Assembly: GCF_011745365.1 (NCBI RefSeq)
Contig: NW_024468911.1
Location: forward strand, 4,582,759 to 4,646,758
DNA length: 64,000 bases
Source of the DNA: Cryphonectria parasitica EP155
Lineage: Eukaryota > Ascomycota > Sordariomycetes > Diaporthales > Cryphonectriaceae
Direction of reading: 5' to 3'
Of the stretch, positions 37,460-50,255 are shown piece after piece. The notes beneath the pieces are model-generated. The model did not search any database and was not told where the DNA came from. It saw only the letters and a program-made list of their open reading frames with translations. Positions within the stretch are counted from its first letter, which is position 1. The number at the start of each line of letters is the position of its first letter. A program made the translations under genes and the position numbers.

Positions 37460-37757
37460 ATGTCCGGTACATCTGCCACCTCTGCTTCCTCGTCTGCCCC
37501 CGGCCAAAAGGACATCAAGAGCGTCCTCGAGACCAAACCTCTCAAGTTCCGCATCAAGACCGGTGGCGCGAGCTACGAGTGCCAGATGTTCCCTGATCGT
37601 TCCACATAGTAAGTTCTGCGAGAGAACAACAACAACCTCGCCCTCCTTGAACTTCCACGGTCCGCTAACAGAGCACTCGAACAGTGAGCGCACAAAGCCT
37701 GCCCGGTCTAGCTCTACAGATTCCGTCAGCTCTTCCTCGACCTCGGGCTCGCACTGA
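37460..37757 (+). CDS. Small serine-rich hypothetical protein (73 aa)
   Basis: Exons 37460-37608 and 37685-37757 (76-bp intron, GTAAGT donor, GCTAAC branch point, CAG acceptor, phase 2) encode 73 residues starting at AAAATGTC. The middle, SVLETKPLKFRIKTGGASYECQM, is compact and lysine-rich. Both ends are serine/threonine-rich and probably disordered. No signal peptide or membrane segment. A TATA-like TATATAAATA sits about 200 bp upstream and the leader is pyrimidine-rich, suggesting real expression. Function not recognised. Confidence 0.6.
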
Positions 37758-39615
37758 ACGAAGAACAACCTGAACGTCACTCCCGCCACCTCCGAGTCAG
37801 TCCAGTGGGTCTCAAACAAAGGCTCCGCGGAGGTGAAGGGAGAATAGCGTCGCCGCCTCCCGCATACAACCTATTCTCCCCCCCACAACCAAGATCATAA
37901 CCGCCCACTATCCTTGTGATGGCGTGTTAGTCTACACGAATTCCCTTGAAACGATCACCGACACAGCGTTGCATTAGAATGAAAAGTTTAAATCCATGAA
38001 ACTTTTTTTCTTCTTTTCTCTTTATCTTTGGTGGATGGCGGTTCCGGAGCTTCGGTATCTAGGGCAATGATCCAGGCAGCGCATCCCTGAATCAGGGAGC
38101 CCCCTGATATTCAAGGGACGGCAGCACAACGTCACACTTCGATCAACTTCGATTTTGGACTTATCATGGGACAAAGGCTACTGCTGCCGTGGAAGCATCA
38201 TGTGCACGCTGTGCTTTATCTTAAACCCTAGCACTTGCTGAGCGAGAGCTATATCTGTATATATACAATTTAGAGTCTAGACAGCGAACATAAAGCTGGG
38301 ACTTCATGTCCTTTATCCCAATTTGAGTCTTCCTGTCTCATCATCGCCCGGAAGAGCTTGACTAAGTTTTCAGGTAGACAAGTGTCGACAATGACTGATT
38401 AGCGCTCAACGTTATATAAACCATTTGTGTAAGCAGCACGCACCATTCAGGTGCGGTCTCTAGCAACGCTCTTATCTATCTATCTCTTAACGAATTTAGC
38501 ATATGTGATGATTTCTTCTTGCTAGACAATGGGCTTGCTTGCTGTAAGAAGCCACTTCTGCGTAGGCTCACATTCTGTCTCGTCCGTTTCATTTGTAGCG
38601 GTGCCCTTCTTTGTATTCGGCACACACACTCACACACACACACACTCTCTCTCTCTCTCTCTCTCTAATTAACAGCGAATACCAGCATATCAATCCTGCC
38701 TTCAGAGTCAAGCTGGTGCTGGAGTGTGAGGAGTGTTTCCGCCGAGATGTTCCGCTGGTGCTCCTCTTAATTTTGTTCGAGAATTCAATGGAAGATCAGA
38801 ACGCCGCTGCACAAAGCACCCCGTCAAAATAAAGAAGGAAAAACCCGAGGCAAAAATGGTTCTATAATTAGCGTGTGAATGCCCACGTGGTCTCACTCAT
38901 CCTTTCTTTTCATCATCTTATCAACACTGCAGTTAAAAGATTGCCCAAACTGTATATACGTACCATCAGTATGCAATGCCTGTTCCACTGTAGTCACAGC
39001 TTTTACCAACATGTCTCATATAGAGGCATCAAAGACGATCCCAGGGCCGATGAGACTGATTTCTGAAACCGGGTTAATCAAAAGTGACTTGGGATTTGTG
39101 TTTCTTTGATCAATAATACTTGATTACTACATTTCGTTTCTTCATCCTTCAGACGATACTATACAACCTCGGAATTCCCTGGATTTCAATCCATGGACTG
39201 GTTCATCAATACATCATGACAAATTACATGGTTTGATTCATTATTTACATCTATGTATCAAGACTAAAAACAGCCTTTGCGGTGTCCATTTCCGTTGTCC
39301 ATCAACTCGTCCGACAACATATTAGACTGCTTCCAGATATCGTCTTGGCCAGAAGCGTAGCTTTCCGTTATATTTGGGGCAAATACGAGGTATAAATTGA
39401 GTTGGCTTCTCAGTTGTCTCGGCAGAAGGTGATGGACAAATTGATCCCCTACTGTAGACAAACTCTTGTCGGTTTAATTACAGTATATCCGCCTGCAGCC
39501 CAGCTACGGTTTCAAAGATAGCCAAATCCAGCATCACAAGGCCCAGAAATAATTGCTGAAGCAGTAATATAAAGCTCTTCGGTCGGATGCTGTCGTCGCT
39601 TCTTCTTCCTCTTCT
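37758..39615. other. Intergenic region with dinucleotide microsatellite
   Basis: 1.86 kb with no supported gene. It includes the 3' UTR of the 73-residue protein and a CA/CT microsatellite at 38621-38667. The right end should be the 3' UTR of the membrane protein at 39616-41024. Confidence 0.4.
38621..38667. repeat. Compound (CA)n(CT)n microsatellite
   Basis: About 12 CA units with one interruption run directly into about 11 CT units. Confidence 0.9.
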
Positions 39616-41024
39616 TCAAGTCCTCGAGTAGGCTGGAGACTCAGCAACAAGCATCGGCGAGCCATGATAATTATCATGAGGAAGTTCATAGGCCCCCGTC
39701 GTGCTATCCAGCTCCGTCCAGCCTGTTGCCGCCGGCCGATATGCTCCCGGTTTCTGGTCGTACGGCGGCGCCCTGCCCGAATTGTCCCCTGACGATTGCT
39801 GCAGCTCCGCCAGCTGGGCTGCTTCGGCGGTGTTCATCCCTCGCTGCTGCCTCTTGCGGCGCCAGATGAAAAACGCTGCGGCAGCGATCAATGCGACGGC
39901 TGCTGCAGTGCCGACGATGGCACCTACGAGTGTGCCAGCCGTAACTCCGCCAGAAGAGGCGGTGCTAGTCGAGGTTGAGGTCGGGGTCGAGACAGAATTG
40001 CTGCTGCTGCCACCACTACTAACAGTCGATCCTGTCTGGACGGCTCTGTCGGAGGCCTGCCAGTTGATCTGGATCATGGGTGCTGATACGATCAGGGCTG
40101 TAATGGTGGCGGTCTCTGTGGTGAGGACAGTGGATTTCGTGGTTGTCTGGGTCCATGTTAATGGATATGTGCCCAGGCCTGGTATCATGGAACCACCCAA
40201 GCCGACGCCGTCGAAGCTGCACAGTGCCGTGGTGAGACTGGTCGCAGAGAATGTTTGTGTGCAGGTCTGGCCGGGAAAGGCACCCGAGATGGGGTTGTAA
40301 CATTCGAAGCCACTATATGATTTTGCAGAAAGAAAATCATGGACAATTAGACAATATTCCAAAGAATAGCAGGCAAGGCGAATTCATTCCGAAGCAGGGC
40401 ATAACACGTACGTAGGACAACATCCAACCGCTGTAATAGATAACAAAGACGTTGGTCAGTAAGCACATAAATCCTGTTTTTTTTCAAAAAGTCGACGAGG
40501 CAGAGAGCCAACCAAGGCTCACCACCTGGAAGTCTTTTACTCACCAGTCTCTCCTGACAACATAGAGAACTGGACATTCCAGTCCGCAGCCCCAGTGGCC
40601 GTTGCTGTGCAGGCACTATAATATCCCGACGGGCACACCAGGCCCGGTGAGTAGAACCCCCAACCACTGAACCTTAATGCTGGATATACGGCGCCTTGTG
40701 TCGTGGCCGGCCAACATGTTTCTGCGGGCACCACTAAGCAAGGAGGGAAAGAGAGACAAAGAGGCAAACGGTTAGTCCAATAAAAATTGACAGATGGAAT
40801 CAGAGCATGAAGAAGAGGGCATCAGAGATGTTTCCCAGCTTACTTTCGTTGACTTGGCCACTCAGACATTCCATACCCTGCCATGCTGTATATGGGTTGT
40901 CCAGGTTGCCGACCCAGGCGTTGTAGGCGCACGATGCCGGCGGAGTAAACGTTGTTGTCAAGGACCCGAGGATGGTTCGCGGCCGGTTGGTCAGAGGCGA
41001 CGTATTGTCTGTTGTTGTAGCCAT
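39616..41024 (-). CDS. Single-pass cysteine-rich membrane protein
   Basis: Exons 40844-41024, 40545-40733, 40412-40430 (19 nt) and 39616-40312 give 361 residues with consistent phases. The microexon supplies the middle of AVGCCPTGFECYNPISG. The outer part (1-254) has paired cysteines in CPSGY and CCPTGFEC contexts. This is a pattern common in Pezizomycotina surface proteins with LTTTFTPPxxC near the N-terminus, here at about 24-33. A Ser/Thr stalk precedes one transmembrane helix (about 255-280, AGTLVGAIVGTAAAVALIA...FFIW). A basic stop-transfer RRKRQQR and an 80-residue cytosolic tail follow. No cleavable signal peptide is visible, as in other members I know of, so the helix may act as signal anchor with the N-terminus outside. 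Function unknown; possibly a wall or surface sensor (inference). Confidence 0.78.
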
Positions 41025-43524
41025 CGTAAGAGCAAGGACAACGTATAATTACTGTACTTGCAGCGTCTTATTACGCAACTTCTCGGGCTCTTCCAACCTG
41101 TTGATCGGCAGGGAAGGGGATCAACGAATATGGGAACAAAAAATTTACAACAAGAAGAAAGAGAAGGCAGAACAGGTGGGAGATGGAAGGGGTAGCCAGA
41201 GAGTGAGAAAGCCGGCCACGAACGAAGAGGGCATGGCGGAATCTGCGTATTCCACGCCGCCATGTGGTATCAGATGTTTCCCGGTGGGGTTGGTGTGCAA
41301 GGAGGATTGAGCAGGGCCGCATGCTAAGGAAGGGTATCAAGAGAGCAGATAGGAGGTTACAGATCCCTTGTCCGGCTCCTGCACGAGCTCCCAACTGCAG
41401 GGTCAATCTCGCGAAGCAGCAGAGAAGGCAGGGGTGCGCAGCCTTCCCATCCTAATCCGCGGGCGAACCTGCCGATCATGGCAAGTCACGAGAGAGCCTC
41501 GTTGTCGTCCTCTTCGTGGGCATCAGTCTCCTGATACTTGCGAGGTGTCGGTGGCAAGTTGATGCTAATTATGCATACACTCCAAAGTGTTCAAAACCAC
41601 AGCAACAAGAACATACAGAGAATACTTCGCAGACTCCGTCTTTGTTTCTATTGTTTTCTTCTCTTCTCTCACCCTCTTCCCACATCTCAAACCCTGTTGT
41701 CGACCCTGCGCCGCAGCCGACTTTACCACAGTGTATCAAACGGTGTCGGTAATACGGATAGGTCCGTGGAGTCGACAGCACCAAGTCATCCTTCCTACCA
41801 GGATTAGAACCGTTCCAAACCACTCGCCATGGGACAGAAGCGGCCACGACGCAAGCTGATCCACCTCAGTTCTCCTTCTGGGACGAAGCTGAATGCCCGT
41901 TGGGCGGCTGCGACGAATCCCGAGCACTGAGACAGCAAAAGAAGCCAGTTGGACGAGCAGCCCTCCTTTGGTTCTTTATGCTACCGAGACCTCCGTATCT
42001 TGAGATCCAGTCTGGTGATCTATAAGACACTGAATGGTTCCAAGCCTACGTGCCGCCGTCTATCCATGGAACGAGCGCTTACTAGTTTCCTATATGATGT
42101 GTCTAATGATACATCACCACATGTGCATGTTAGTAAGCGAGAGACAACATTGCATCGTCTCTTCATTTCTGACTCCTACCACATCACAACTTATTCGCAG
42201 CATCCCTGGCTTGGAGAGTGTATCTCGGGACCGCGCGTCGCACCGACCGCTCTACAGACGCTCTTTGTCCCTCGCAGGATTCTCATCCATCGCCCAACGT
42301 GGTCAGGGATGTGGTCCAAGGGGTGATCAAGCGGCAGTTGTGCCGATGAATGGGCTGGGCGGCCACAATATGTTAAAGCCCGGCCAGATCCCACAAAAAT
42401 CAATTCTCAATTTACGGCGTAGCTGATTATCCAGCTGATAAATGCAACTGACTTTTTAGCCATGACACTTCAAGCTGAAGTGTCTTTCTCTACTAAGCGC
42501 GCGGTAAGTTATATTCACTTCCAAAGATACGAAACCGTTGATATTTATCCGCGCTGGGAATACATTCTAATTTTGAACGACGATTTACTACTTCGAAACT
42601 CATCCCGCAACATAGATATTGAATTTTCACAAATCCGGCGAGCCTGAGGGAGTCTGCGAGTAAAAGCCTGCTAGTGGGTTGACTATCGTTCCTCTTACAT
42701 GAGCACAGTTGTCAAAGATGTAAAGAATTATACTAACATGCGTCGAGTGGCACAATATTTGGAATCCGATCTTCCCCCATCCTACATCATATTCAGCCTA
42801 ATAGAAGTCTCTTTTAACTCTGTACTCCCTCACAGCATATGAAATTTCACCACGATTAATCATGACCACAATCTCAGCATAGACGCAGCTTCGAGAACCT
42901 CGGTTTCATGCGGGGATTCAGGGAGTTTCGTGGCTGACACGTCTTTTCTCTCAACGCCATATCATGCTTCACTGGTAGGTGAAGGAGATGATCGTTTTCT
43001 TCTTCTCCCGGTAGAAATGAACAGCCTGCTTCTTCTCTCCAACGTATGATACCACGTTCAAACTTCGTAGTTCCCAGCATCATCATCTAGATTACCAGAC
43101 AGTAACCACTAATGAAAGTTGTGGGGGGGGGGGGGAACGAAGGGTAACACTGTAGAATATGAAAGATGATCAGAAGCAGCAGGAGACGATACAAGGGAGC
43201 AATATAGCGTGAGGGAGGACTATCAGAAATTCAGACCGTACCCTCAAATCTTTGATCATTGATTTCATTCATTGTGCATATCTTGCATACACAATATACA
43301 TCATTGGTGTATCAGATCTAGTCACGTCGGTGACGTTGATTATTCTGCAGTTGGTCCTAGGCCAACCTTTATATATACATGAAATGACTGCCTCCTCCAT
43401 AAGCCGTCCCTCCTGGTGCTCCAACCCAGCATTCCAGTTGACAAGAGATGATGTTATCCATCACTTTCTTGTTCACGTCCACTTCCTCCCATATCATGTT
43501 GATGCCCTCATTACTTCACTAGAC
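41025..43524. other. 2.5-kb intergenic region
   Basis: Only short frames without domains or consistent splicing. The left end should be the promoter of the membrane protein gene, with a long pyrimidine stretch on its minus strand around 41090-41200. A 13-bp G run lies at 43123-43135. The right end should hold the 3' UTR of the Atos-family gene. Nothing else recognised. Confidence 0.4.
43123..43135. repeat. Poly-G run (13 bp)
   Basis: Homopolymer in the intergenic region downstream of the Atos-family gene. Confidence 0.8.
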
Positions 43525-46126
43525 TTATGGTCGTCCGTCATCTATCTCCCCCTCTTCCGTATCCATCTCTCCCCGACAGGCGCCTTGCATCCCCAGCGAC
43601 CGCAGCCGCATCGACAATAGACTCTCCGCCGCCGCAACACCGCCGCTCGCCGCAGCACCAAGCCCCCCCAGCCCAGCTGCGGCGCCGTTAACAAGCCCGA
43701 CCTCACCCTTCTTAGAGAAGTTCAGCGGAACGAACCCGGCCACAGGTGGCATAGGAGCTGCTGTCAGCTCTGCCGCCATCGCCGTCTCCCCATGGTCCTG
43801 TACGCTCGCGGCCCTTCTCCTGAGCTCGAAAGCCGGCAGGTCTGACATCAAATGCCCAGTATCGACCTGCGCGAACGAAAACCCGCGCCCTGATGACTCC
43901 TGGTGCGACAACGATGACGGCGTTGGCCTCGCGTGAGGGTGCAGGTGCTGGTACTGGTGCTGCTGCATGACACGGGTGGCCTTGTACGGTGTGAAGCGCG
44001 GCTCAGGGAGGGTAATCTCGTTGCGCAACCTCTCCTTGCCGTCTGGCACGCGGTTGGCGAAGACGACGCGGACGGACTTGTACAGGTAGAACCTGCCTTT
44101 GGCGGGACAGCAGATATGCAGGTGGACGAGATACCGCAGAACGGGCTTCTCCTCCTTCTCCTCGGCGGCCTCGATCATCGTGGTAGTACCGGTGATGTCA
44201 GTCGTTGTGTTGGTCGTTGTGGTCGTCGCTTCGGCTTTGTCGGCGGCTACGGGACCGCCGACATAGGCCCGCTGGCGGATAAACGTCTTGGTGCCGGCCT
44301 CCATGCCGGCGAGATCGTATGGCACGAGGAACAGCTTTACGGCGGTCTTGTTCTGGTTCTTGATGATGATCTGGATCTGGCCCTTCTCTGGGATGCGATA
44401 GCTGCCGCCTGGCGGGGCCCTGGGCGAGGACGAGCCAGCCCGCCGACGTTTCTTGGCCATCTCGCGCGAGTCCGGTACTCGCTGGCTAGTGCTGTCATCC
44501 ACACCACCCATCTCAACATCCGGCCCGACGCTGCCGGCCCTGGACCGCCGGCCGCTGCCTCTCTCCCTCTGCCCAGACCTGCGCCGCGCTCTCGAGCCTT
44601 CTAGGTTGCTGGGAAGACCATTCTCCAAATCGATGGACCCCACGTAGGGACTGGGCCCGTCGTCGCTCTTAGAGCGGCCATGAGGGGTGCTGGCGTAGCT
44701 GTAGAAGACGGCAGGGAAAGGCAGGGTGACATGGGCCGGGCAGCGGAGGCTGCTCTTGCAGTTGCCCAGCCCCAGCACGCCGATCTGGGCGAGGAAGTCC
44801 AGCGGCTTAGAAGGAGAGGTGGACATCCTGCCCCGCAGGATGCTCTCCTCATACGAGCCTACCATGGAGGTCCGCTGCAGGGGAGACGACGAGTCGAGGG
44901 CCACAGAGGACCTCCGAGAGACCGCGTAGGGAGAGATCTTCTGGGGCGACACGGACGACGCTATGAACCGCTCAGCCGTGGGGACAGACGTGAGAGACTT
45001 TCTCGGCTGGTGGGCCTGGTAGGGAAATGTTGTCTCTCGGCGCACGGTCGGGATCCTCTGCGCCGTGATGGGTATATTCTGGGGTGAGTGGAATGTGTGC
45101 AAGGTCTGCCTCCGGGGCATCCTGCTCGGTGTGCTGGGGTCCAGCTCCATGGCGTGTATGCTGAGGTCGTCGTTGCTCTCGGACTGGACCAGGGGGCTGG
45201 TGGGGGGTTTGAAGATGAAGCTGGATGACAGCGACGAGGAGAGCGATGGTGGCGAGGATCTGTATCCTGCCGAGGATGGAGGCAGGTCTGGGAAGGGGGT
45301 TTGGCCCTCGAACCTGAAAGGCGTGAAGTCTCTCGGTGGTGATGTTGCAAACCATGCAGAGTGCCTGTCTGGAATACATGCTTCCCTCTCCCCGCCGTCG
45401 TCATCGTCGTCCTCCTCCCCGTCTCCCCTGCCCCGCTTCCCTGCTTCATCGTACCGCGGTGTAGACGTGTGTTGTGTAAAGTCGCCGCTATGTAGAGCAG
45501 ACCTGGGTCGCTCTATGTTCAGGCCTTCCTGCATCCTCTCTGCCGGATCCGTCTCTTTTGCCTGCTCGGCATCCGTCTTGTCCTTGGTTATCGAAGCAGT
45601 GAGAAGTCCTGGGGAGCCTCTCGACCTCGGTCTAGGACTGAGCGAGTGGTCGCGTGACCCATCTCGAGGGAAGTAAGAGTCGAGCTACAAAACCCGGTCA
45701 GTAATCCTAGTACAGTCTCTCGGAATGAGAATCGGCAGTGGGAGTCTTGTCTCTTATGTGTGCATACACACACAAATACACACGGACAGAAGAGCGTACC
45801 TTTCGAGTAGGCACCCAGGTAGGGCTCTCACCCCTCTTGAGCCGCTCTATCAGCTCCGCCCTATCTGAAGTGGCCGCGGTGATGCAGCGCTCCGGCTCGG
45901 GATGGCTCGTCCTGATGATCTCGAGGTCGTCTGCCAGGGGGCCTTCACAGAACTCGGTTCGTATGCTCTCCTCAGAGAGCCCGCGGCCCAGCTGTTCAGA
46001 GGCAGGAGCCTGTCTCCTTGAGTGGCGCAGGCCGTGGATCGGAAGTGGTCGGGAGACGACGTCGGCTTCGGTAGCCGGCGGCGGACGGACGTCATCGTCG
46101 TCATGACTCTCTCGAAAGAATGGCAT
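43525..46126 (-). CDS. Atos-family protein (FAM214/DUF4210)
   Basis: Exons 45800-46126 and 43525-45684 join in phase 0 (115-bp intron, GTACGC...TTTGTAG) as PTRKLDSYFPRDGSRD, giving 828 residues. Two conserved blocks identify the family. The first is about 386-450, SYEESILRGRMS to FLAQIGVLGLGNCKSSLRCP and the FPAVFYSY strand. The second is about 536-700, YRIPEKGQIQIIIKNQNKTAVK, VPYDLAGMEAGTKTFIRQ, LRYLVHLHICCPAKGRFYLYKSVRVVF. Metazoan Atossa proteins act in the nucleus as regulators of metabolic genes, and a fission-yeast relative affects meiosis or chromosome segregation (family knowledge). Around the blocks the protein is disordered, with an acidic run (EEDDDDDGGERE) and a nuclear-localisation-like KKRRR near residue 520. 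The second block contains a threonine-rich insert. Role in this fungus not known. Confidence 0.85.
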
Positions 46127-48362
46127 CCTCGTTGCCTGTTAGGAAAGCAAGGGAAAAAACAGTCCCCAGTACAAAGTCGTTGAAGAACGAGGGCCAGGTC
46201 CGGACGGAGAATGGGGTACAATTGTTGTGAAAGATTGTGGACAGGAAGGGGAGAGGGGGTTTGACCACCCAAGGTCCTTTTCAAGACCGCGGGTGGGCTA
46301 TCACGAGGGAATATTTTGTGTCCTCCACCTGCGTCTTATAGACACACTTTCTGTGTTATCCTCCTTCCCTATTTTTCTATACCGAAGGAAAGTGGTCGTC
46401 GTATCGGGTCGGGTGGTCATCCAGAGACCAAGCACACAGCCTGCCTGCTGCCAACCGCAGGGACAAAGGGTGGCGGCTCCTCGGGCCCGCAGGCTGCTGA
46501 GTGGGGAGAGGTTTGGTGGTACAATGGGAAGAACAGAGATAATAGATAGGACAGACGACAAGGTAGATAGGGTGTTCGAGCTGGGTTGCGGATCCAACGG
46601 ACCCCGTGTCTCTGACCAAACTGTGAGAGGATGTTGCCTTTTTAGGAGGGATTCTGGGTGAGAAAGTAAGAGGTTTGAGGAAGGTAAGCTATGGGATTCC
46701 GTGAGAGGATCTGTATGGATTACGTCGCACGACGGTGGATGGTCTAAATGGGGTGTTTTTGCGCCTTCCAATCAGTGTATTTGCTGTGGTGGTTGGTGGT
46801 CGGTGGTCGTCGTTGTCCCGGCCGTCGGTGGTCTGTCTTGGGATGAGAGGTTGAGGCTAAAGTATGTACTCATCGACAGTGCTGGAACAGGGAGTTGTCG
46901 TCATGTGCTGGGTCAATAATAATAATAATATCATCACAGGGGTGGGTAAATCAATCTGCAGCCTCAAAGCCTCATACAACCAACAAGTTTACAGCATGAA
47001 ATGGTGGGGGAAAGAGGTGGTCTGTACAATGAATGCAAAGAGTCAGAAGTCAAAGCAAGGGCATAAGTCGTGAAGTGAGTTTCTTTCTTAAAAAGAAGGT
47101 GTGAGTCAATTTGATCGACCAACGCAGCTGCCGTTTGGTAAGTCGTTAGAGAGGGAATGAGCTGCGCAGACCCATGATTTCACTGTATGTAATGGCCCGC
47201 CGGAAGCGGAGGAGGGATACATGGATAGGATGCATGGATCCTGGTCAACACTTCTGAATGATGGCATGCTTCTGCTGCTGCCACTGCAACAACATTGTGC
47301 CAACTCAAAACTCGGGCAAATATGTTAAAACATGCTACATAACACTGATGTCACACAGCAGTTATTCGCTTCAGTTCACTTTATTTATCCCAAGTACTAC
47401 ACTTGTCATTATGAAGTAAGCATGCGGTGCCTGTCCCCTCGCCCCTTCCCAGCCCCATTCTCATCAGACCTTGTTGGACAAGGGTCCCCCTCCCCTCCCT
47501 CTCTTCCATTCGTCCCCTAATTAGATCAACCTCTGCAACACACACAGCAAACTCTTTTTTTTTTTGTGTGACGAGGTCCAATCGCTCACGGCGCCAAGGG
47601 CCCGACTCAAAACGGCATGTAAGTCATGACGTTCATTCCCATCTTTTTTCAGAGAAGAGGATGCTTATTCACTATGCACAATGGACTTGTTTTCATGTTT
47701 CATGTTTCGAAAAGCCAGGGGAAAAGGGGAACAATCGAAAGAGACAAGGAAGAAGAAACAGAAGAAGAAAGGGTGCCCAAAGATCGAGGACGGACAGAAA
47801 CATGCAGCCGTAGTTGTTTTTTTAAAAATAAATAAAAACTTAATGCGTTTGTAGAACTACATGATGTACAGTCTACAGTTCCCTCGTTCAGTCTGCCCAT
47901 TCCTCTCCACCGCCTCCCCTGTAATCGAACCGTGAGGTATATCCTTCCCACGTCCTCTTGTCCCTTCTTATCAAACGAAGAAGACCACCACCGTTGACGA
48001 GGCGCCGAAAGATGCTGCATGCGTGTGTATTTTTTTGTTGGTTTCCACCCTTCTATTCACCAAAGAAACTCCCCTCCCAGCCAACCCTCTGTTTGTTCCC
48101 TAACACTCCAAGCCTTTCCTCCGCCTGAGCCGGTGCCCCCCTAATGATAGTAATAATGATAATAGTACCTGAGAGGTGGCCCGCCGTATAGATTTTTCCA
48201 GTAGTGCGTTGGGTTTATCGGTTCTAGTGTCGCTCGCGTTGTAGAAGAGAGAGGGGGGGAGGGAGAGAGAGAGGTGTGATTGTCGTCGTCGTCGTCGTCG
48301 TCCTCGTCCCAAACCTAAACCGCTCCAATTTGCTCCTCATAGTCGTTTCAAGAATAAATGCC
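46127..48362. other. Intergenic region between Atos-family gene and IDH2
   Basis: 2.2 kb. The left end should be the promoter and leader of the Atos-family gene. An ATA microsatellite sits at 46914-46930. The right 500 bp should be the IDH2 3' UTR, including a GTC/GAC trinucleotide run at 48282-48309. No gene supported. Confidence 0.4.
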
Positions 48363-49529
48363 CTACAGCTTCTCGATGATGGCACCGGCGAACTCGTGCG
48401 TCTTGGCCTTGCCGCCCAGGTCACCGGTCAGGGTCTTGCCCTCAGCCAGGGTGGCAAAGGCAGCCTTCTCGATACGGTCGGCGTAGTCGCCCAGGCCCAT
48501 GTGGCGCAGCATCATCATGGAGGACAGGAGGAGGGCGGTGGGGTTGGCGAGGCCCTTGCCGGCGATGTCGGGGGCAGAGCCGTGGACGGCCTCGAAGATG
48601 GAGCACTCGTCGCCAATGTTGCCGGAGGGGGTCAGGCCCAGGCCGCCGATCAGGCCGGCGCACATGTCGGACAGAATGTCACCGTACAGGTTGGGCATGA
48701 CCAGAACCTTGTCGTTGTAGGGGAGAGGGTCGGTGGTCATCTTGAGGCAGGTGTTGTCGAGCAGCTCCGAGTCGAGCTCGATGCCCGGGAACTCCTTGGC
48801 CACGTCGTGGGCGGTCGACAGGAACAGGCCGTCCGACAGCTTCATGATGGTGGCCTTGTGCACGACGCGCACCTTGTTGCGGCCGATCTCCTGGGCGTGC
48901 TGGAAAGCAAAGCGCAGGACGCGCTCCGAGGCCTCGCGGGTGATGAGCTTGATGCTCTGCACGACGCCGTCGACCACGGTGTGCTCAATGCCCGAGTACT
49001 CGCCCTCTGTGTTCTCGCGGATCAGGACGGTGTCGACGCCATCGTAGGGGGTCTTGTAGCCGGCGACGGAGCGGCAGGGCCGCAGGTTGGCGAACAGGTT
49101 GAAGGTGCGGCGGAGGGTCAGGTTGAGCGAGACGTGGCCCTTGCCGACGGGCGTGGCCAGGGGCCCCTTGAGGGCGACCTTGTTGCGCTCGATGCTCTCG
49201 ATGGCCGAGTCGGGGATCGCGGTGCGCCCGTCCTTGATAATGGGGGTGACGTCGACGGGCTCCCACGACACGGGTGCCTTGGCCGCAGCAAAGATGTCCT
49301 TGACGGCCTGCGAGATCTCTGGGCCGATACCGTCACCCTCGATCAGGGACACGGGGAAGTTGCCATTGCTGTCCTTGACGCCGTTGTACTTGGCCACCCT
49401 GGAGTCGTCCGACGCCCACCTCCTGGTCTGGCGCTGTGTCTGGGCGAGGACGAACGGCGCCGCGGCGCGGGGAGCTGCACTGACGAACTGGCGCCTCGCG
49501 GGGCCAGCGATGGATCGAACGGCCAGCAT
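48363..49529 (-). CDS. IDH2: NAD-dependent isocitrate dehydrogenase, catalytic subunit, mitochondrial
   Basis: Intronless model of 388 residues from the ATG at 49529. The N-terminal 40 residues ([21 protein letters not shown]...) are a mitochondrial targeting peptide rich in R and A without acids. The mature enzyme starts near [28 protein letters not shown]. The substrate-binding run [20 protein letters not shown] keeps the Ser, Asn and Arg residues that mark the catalytic Idh2 subunit rather than the regulatory Idh1. Also present are [12 protein letters not shown] and the family signature [19 protein letters not shown]. It oxidises isocitrate to 2-oxoglutarate with NAD+ in the TCA cycle, as an octamer with Idh1, allosterically controlled by AMP. 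Length fits the family. Divergent from FYV7. Confidence 0.95.
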   Translation of the reverse strand: MLAVRSIAGPARRQFVSAAPRAAAPFVLAQTQRQTRRWASDDSRVAKYNGVKDSNGNFPVSLIEGDGIGPEISQAVKDIFAAAKAPVSWEPVDVTPIIKDGRTAIPDSAIESIERNKVALKGPLATPVGKGHVSLNLTLRRTFNLFANLRPCRSVAGYKTPYDGVDTVLIRENTEGEYSGIEHTVVDGVVQSIKLITREASERVLRFAFQHAQEIGRNKVRVVHKATIMKLSDGLFLSTAHDVAKEFPGIELDSELLDNTCLKMTTDPLPYNDKVLVMPNLYGDILSDMCAGLIGGLGLTPSGNIGDECSIFEAVHGSAPDIAGKGLANPTALLLSSMMMLRHMGLGDYADRIEKAAFATLAEGKTLTGDLGGKAKTHEFAGAIIEKL

Positions 49530-50255
49530 CTTGATCAGAGCAGTAATTCGTATGAATCGAAGAACAGACGCTGGGTGGGATGTTTGAAGTCTGTCGTCTT
49601 CGTCAGAAAGGAGAGAGGAGAGAGAGAGAGGAGAGGTGGTGTGTGGATAGTGCACAAGATTGGTGGTGGGAGGCGAGGACGAAGATGTGGAAGCTATCTC
49701 TTCTCTCTGCTGTGCTACTACTATCTTTCTCGCGGCCAAAAAGCCTGAGACTCGGGCTGTGGAGCACCCTTTAGGCCTGGGGGCTTCTGTTGCCAGCCGC
49801 TAAAAAGATTCACCCGCCAGGGTATGAATGCGCTATTTAGAGCTCTTAATCCGACTTGGCCGAATATACCCGACTCGGATCGGCCCAAAGTTTGGCTGGC
49901 TTGGAGCCGAGGCAGCGAGCGAGCTATTCTCTCACACACTCTCTCCTCGGTCGCTTCTAAAAACTCGCGGCCAAAGTAAAAATAAAAATAAAAAAAAAGT
50001 CCATCGGGAGAAAAAATAGTCCCCAGTCTTACAAGGGTTTGCGGCTCTCTGTCCATCAAGGTCCCACCTGCAGTACTTGCATGCTCAGTACCACCAGAGC
50101 CGATAAGCTATATTTCTTTGCCTTATCGGACAAAAGACAAGCCTTGAACTTTTTTCAGTCTCACAGCATAGTTCCTCACCCCCAACTTCAGTCACAACCT
50201 CTACAATTACAACAACTTTCACTACTACTACGACAACAATATCACCATCCTCACA
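49530..50255. promoter_or_regulatory. Divergent promoter, IDH2 / FYV7
   Basis: 726 bp between two start codons on opposite strands. An A-rich stretch (49977-50015) and an AC-rich FYV7 leader (50160-50255) are visible. The minus-strand IDH2 leader is pyrimidine-rich (49600-49640). Confidence 0.5.

Noticed and set aside
43933..44604. Plus-strand frame opposite the Atos-family gene
   Set aside because: Shadow of the conserved minus-strand domain.
48276..49748. Long plus-strand open frame (about 490 codons) opposite IDH2
   Set aside because: It is the mirror of the GC-rich, codon-biased IDH2 gene; its translation is Val/Gly/Asp-rich, with no domain.
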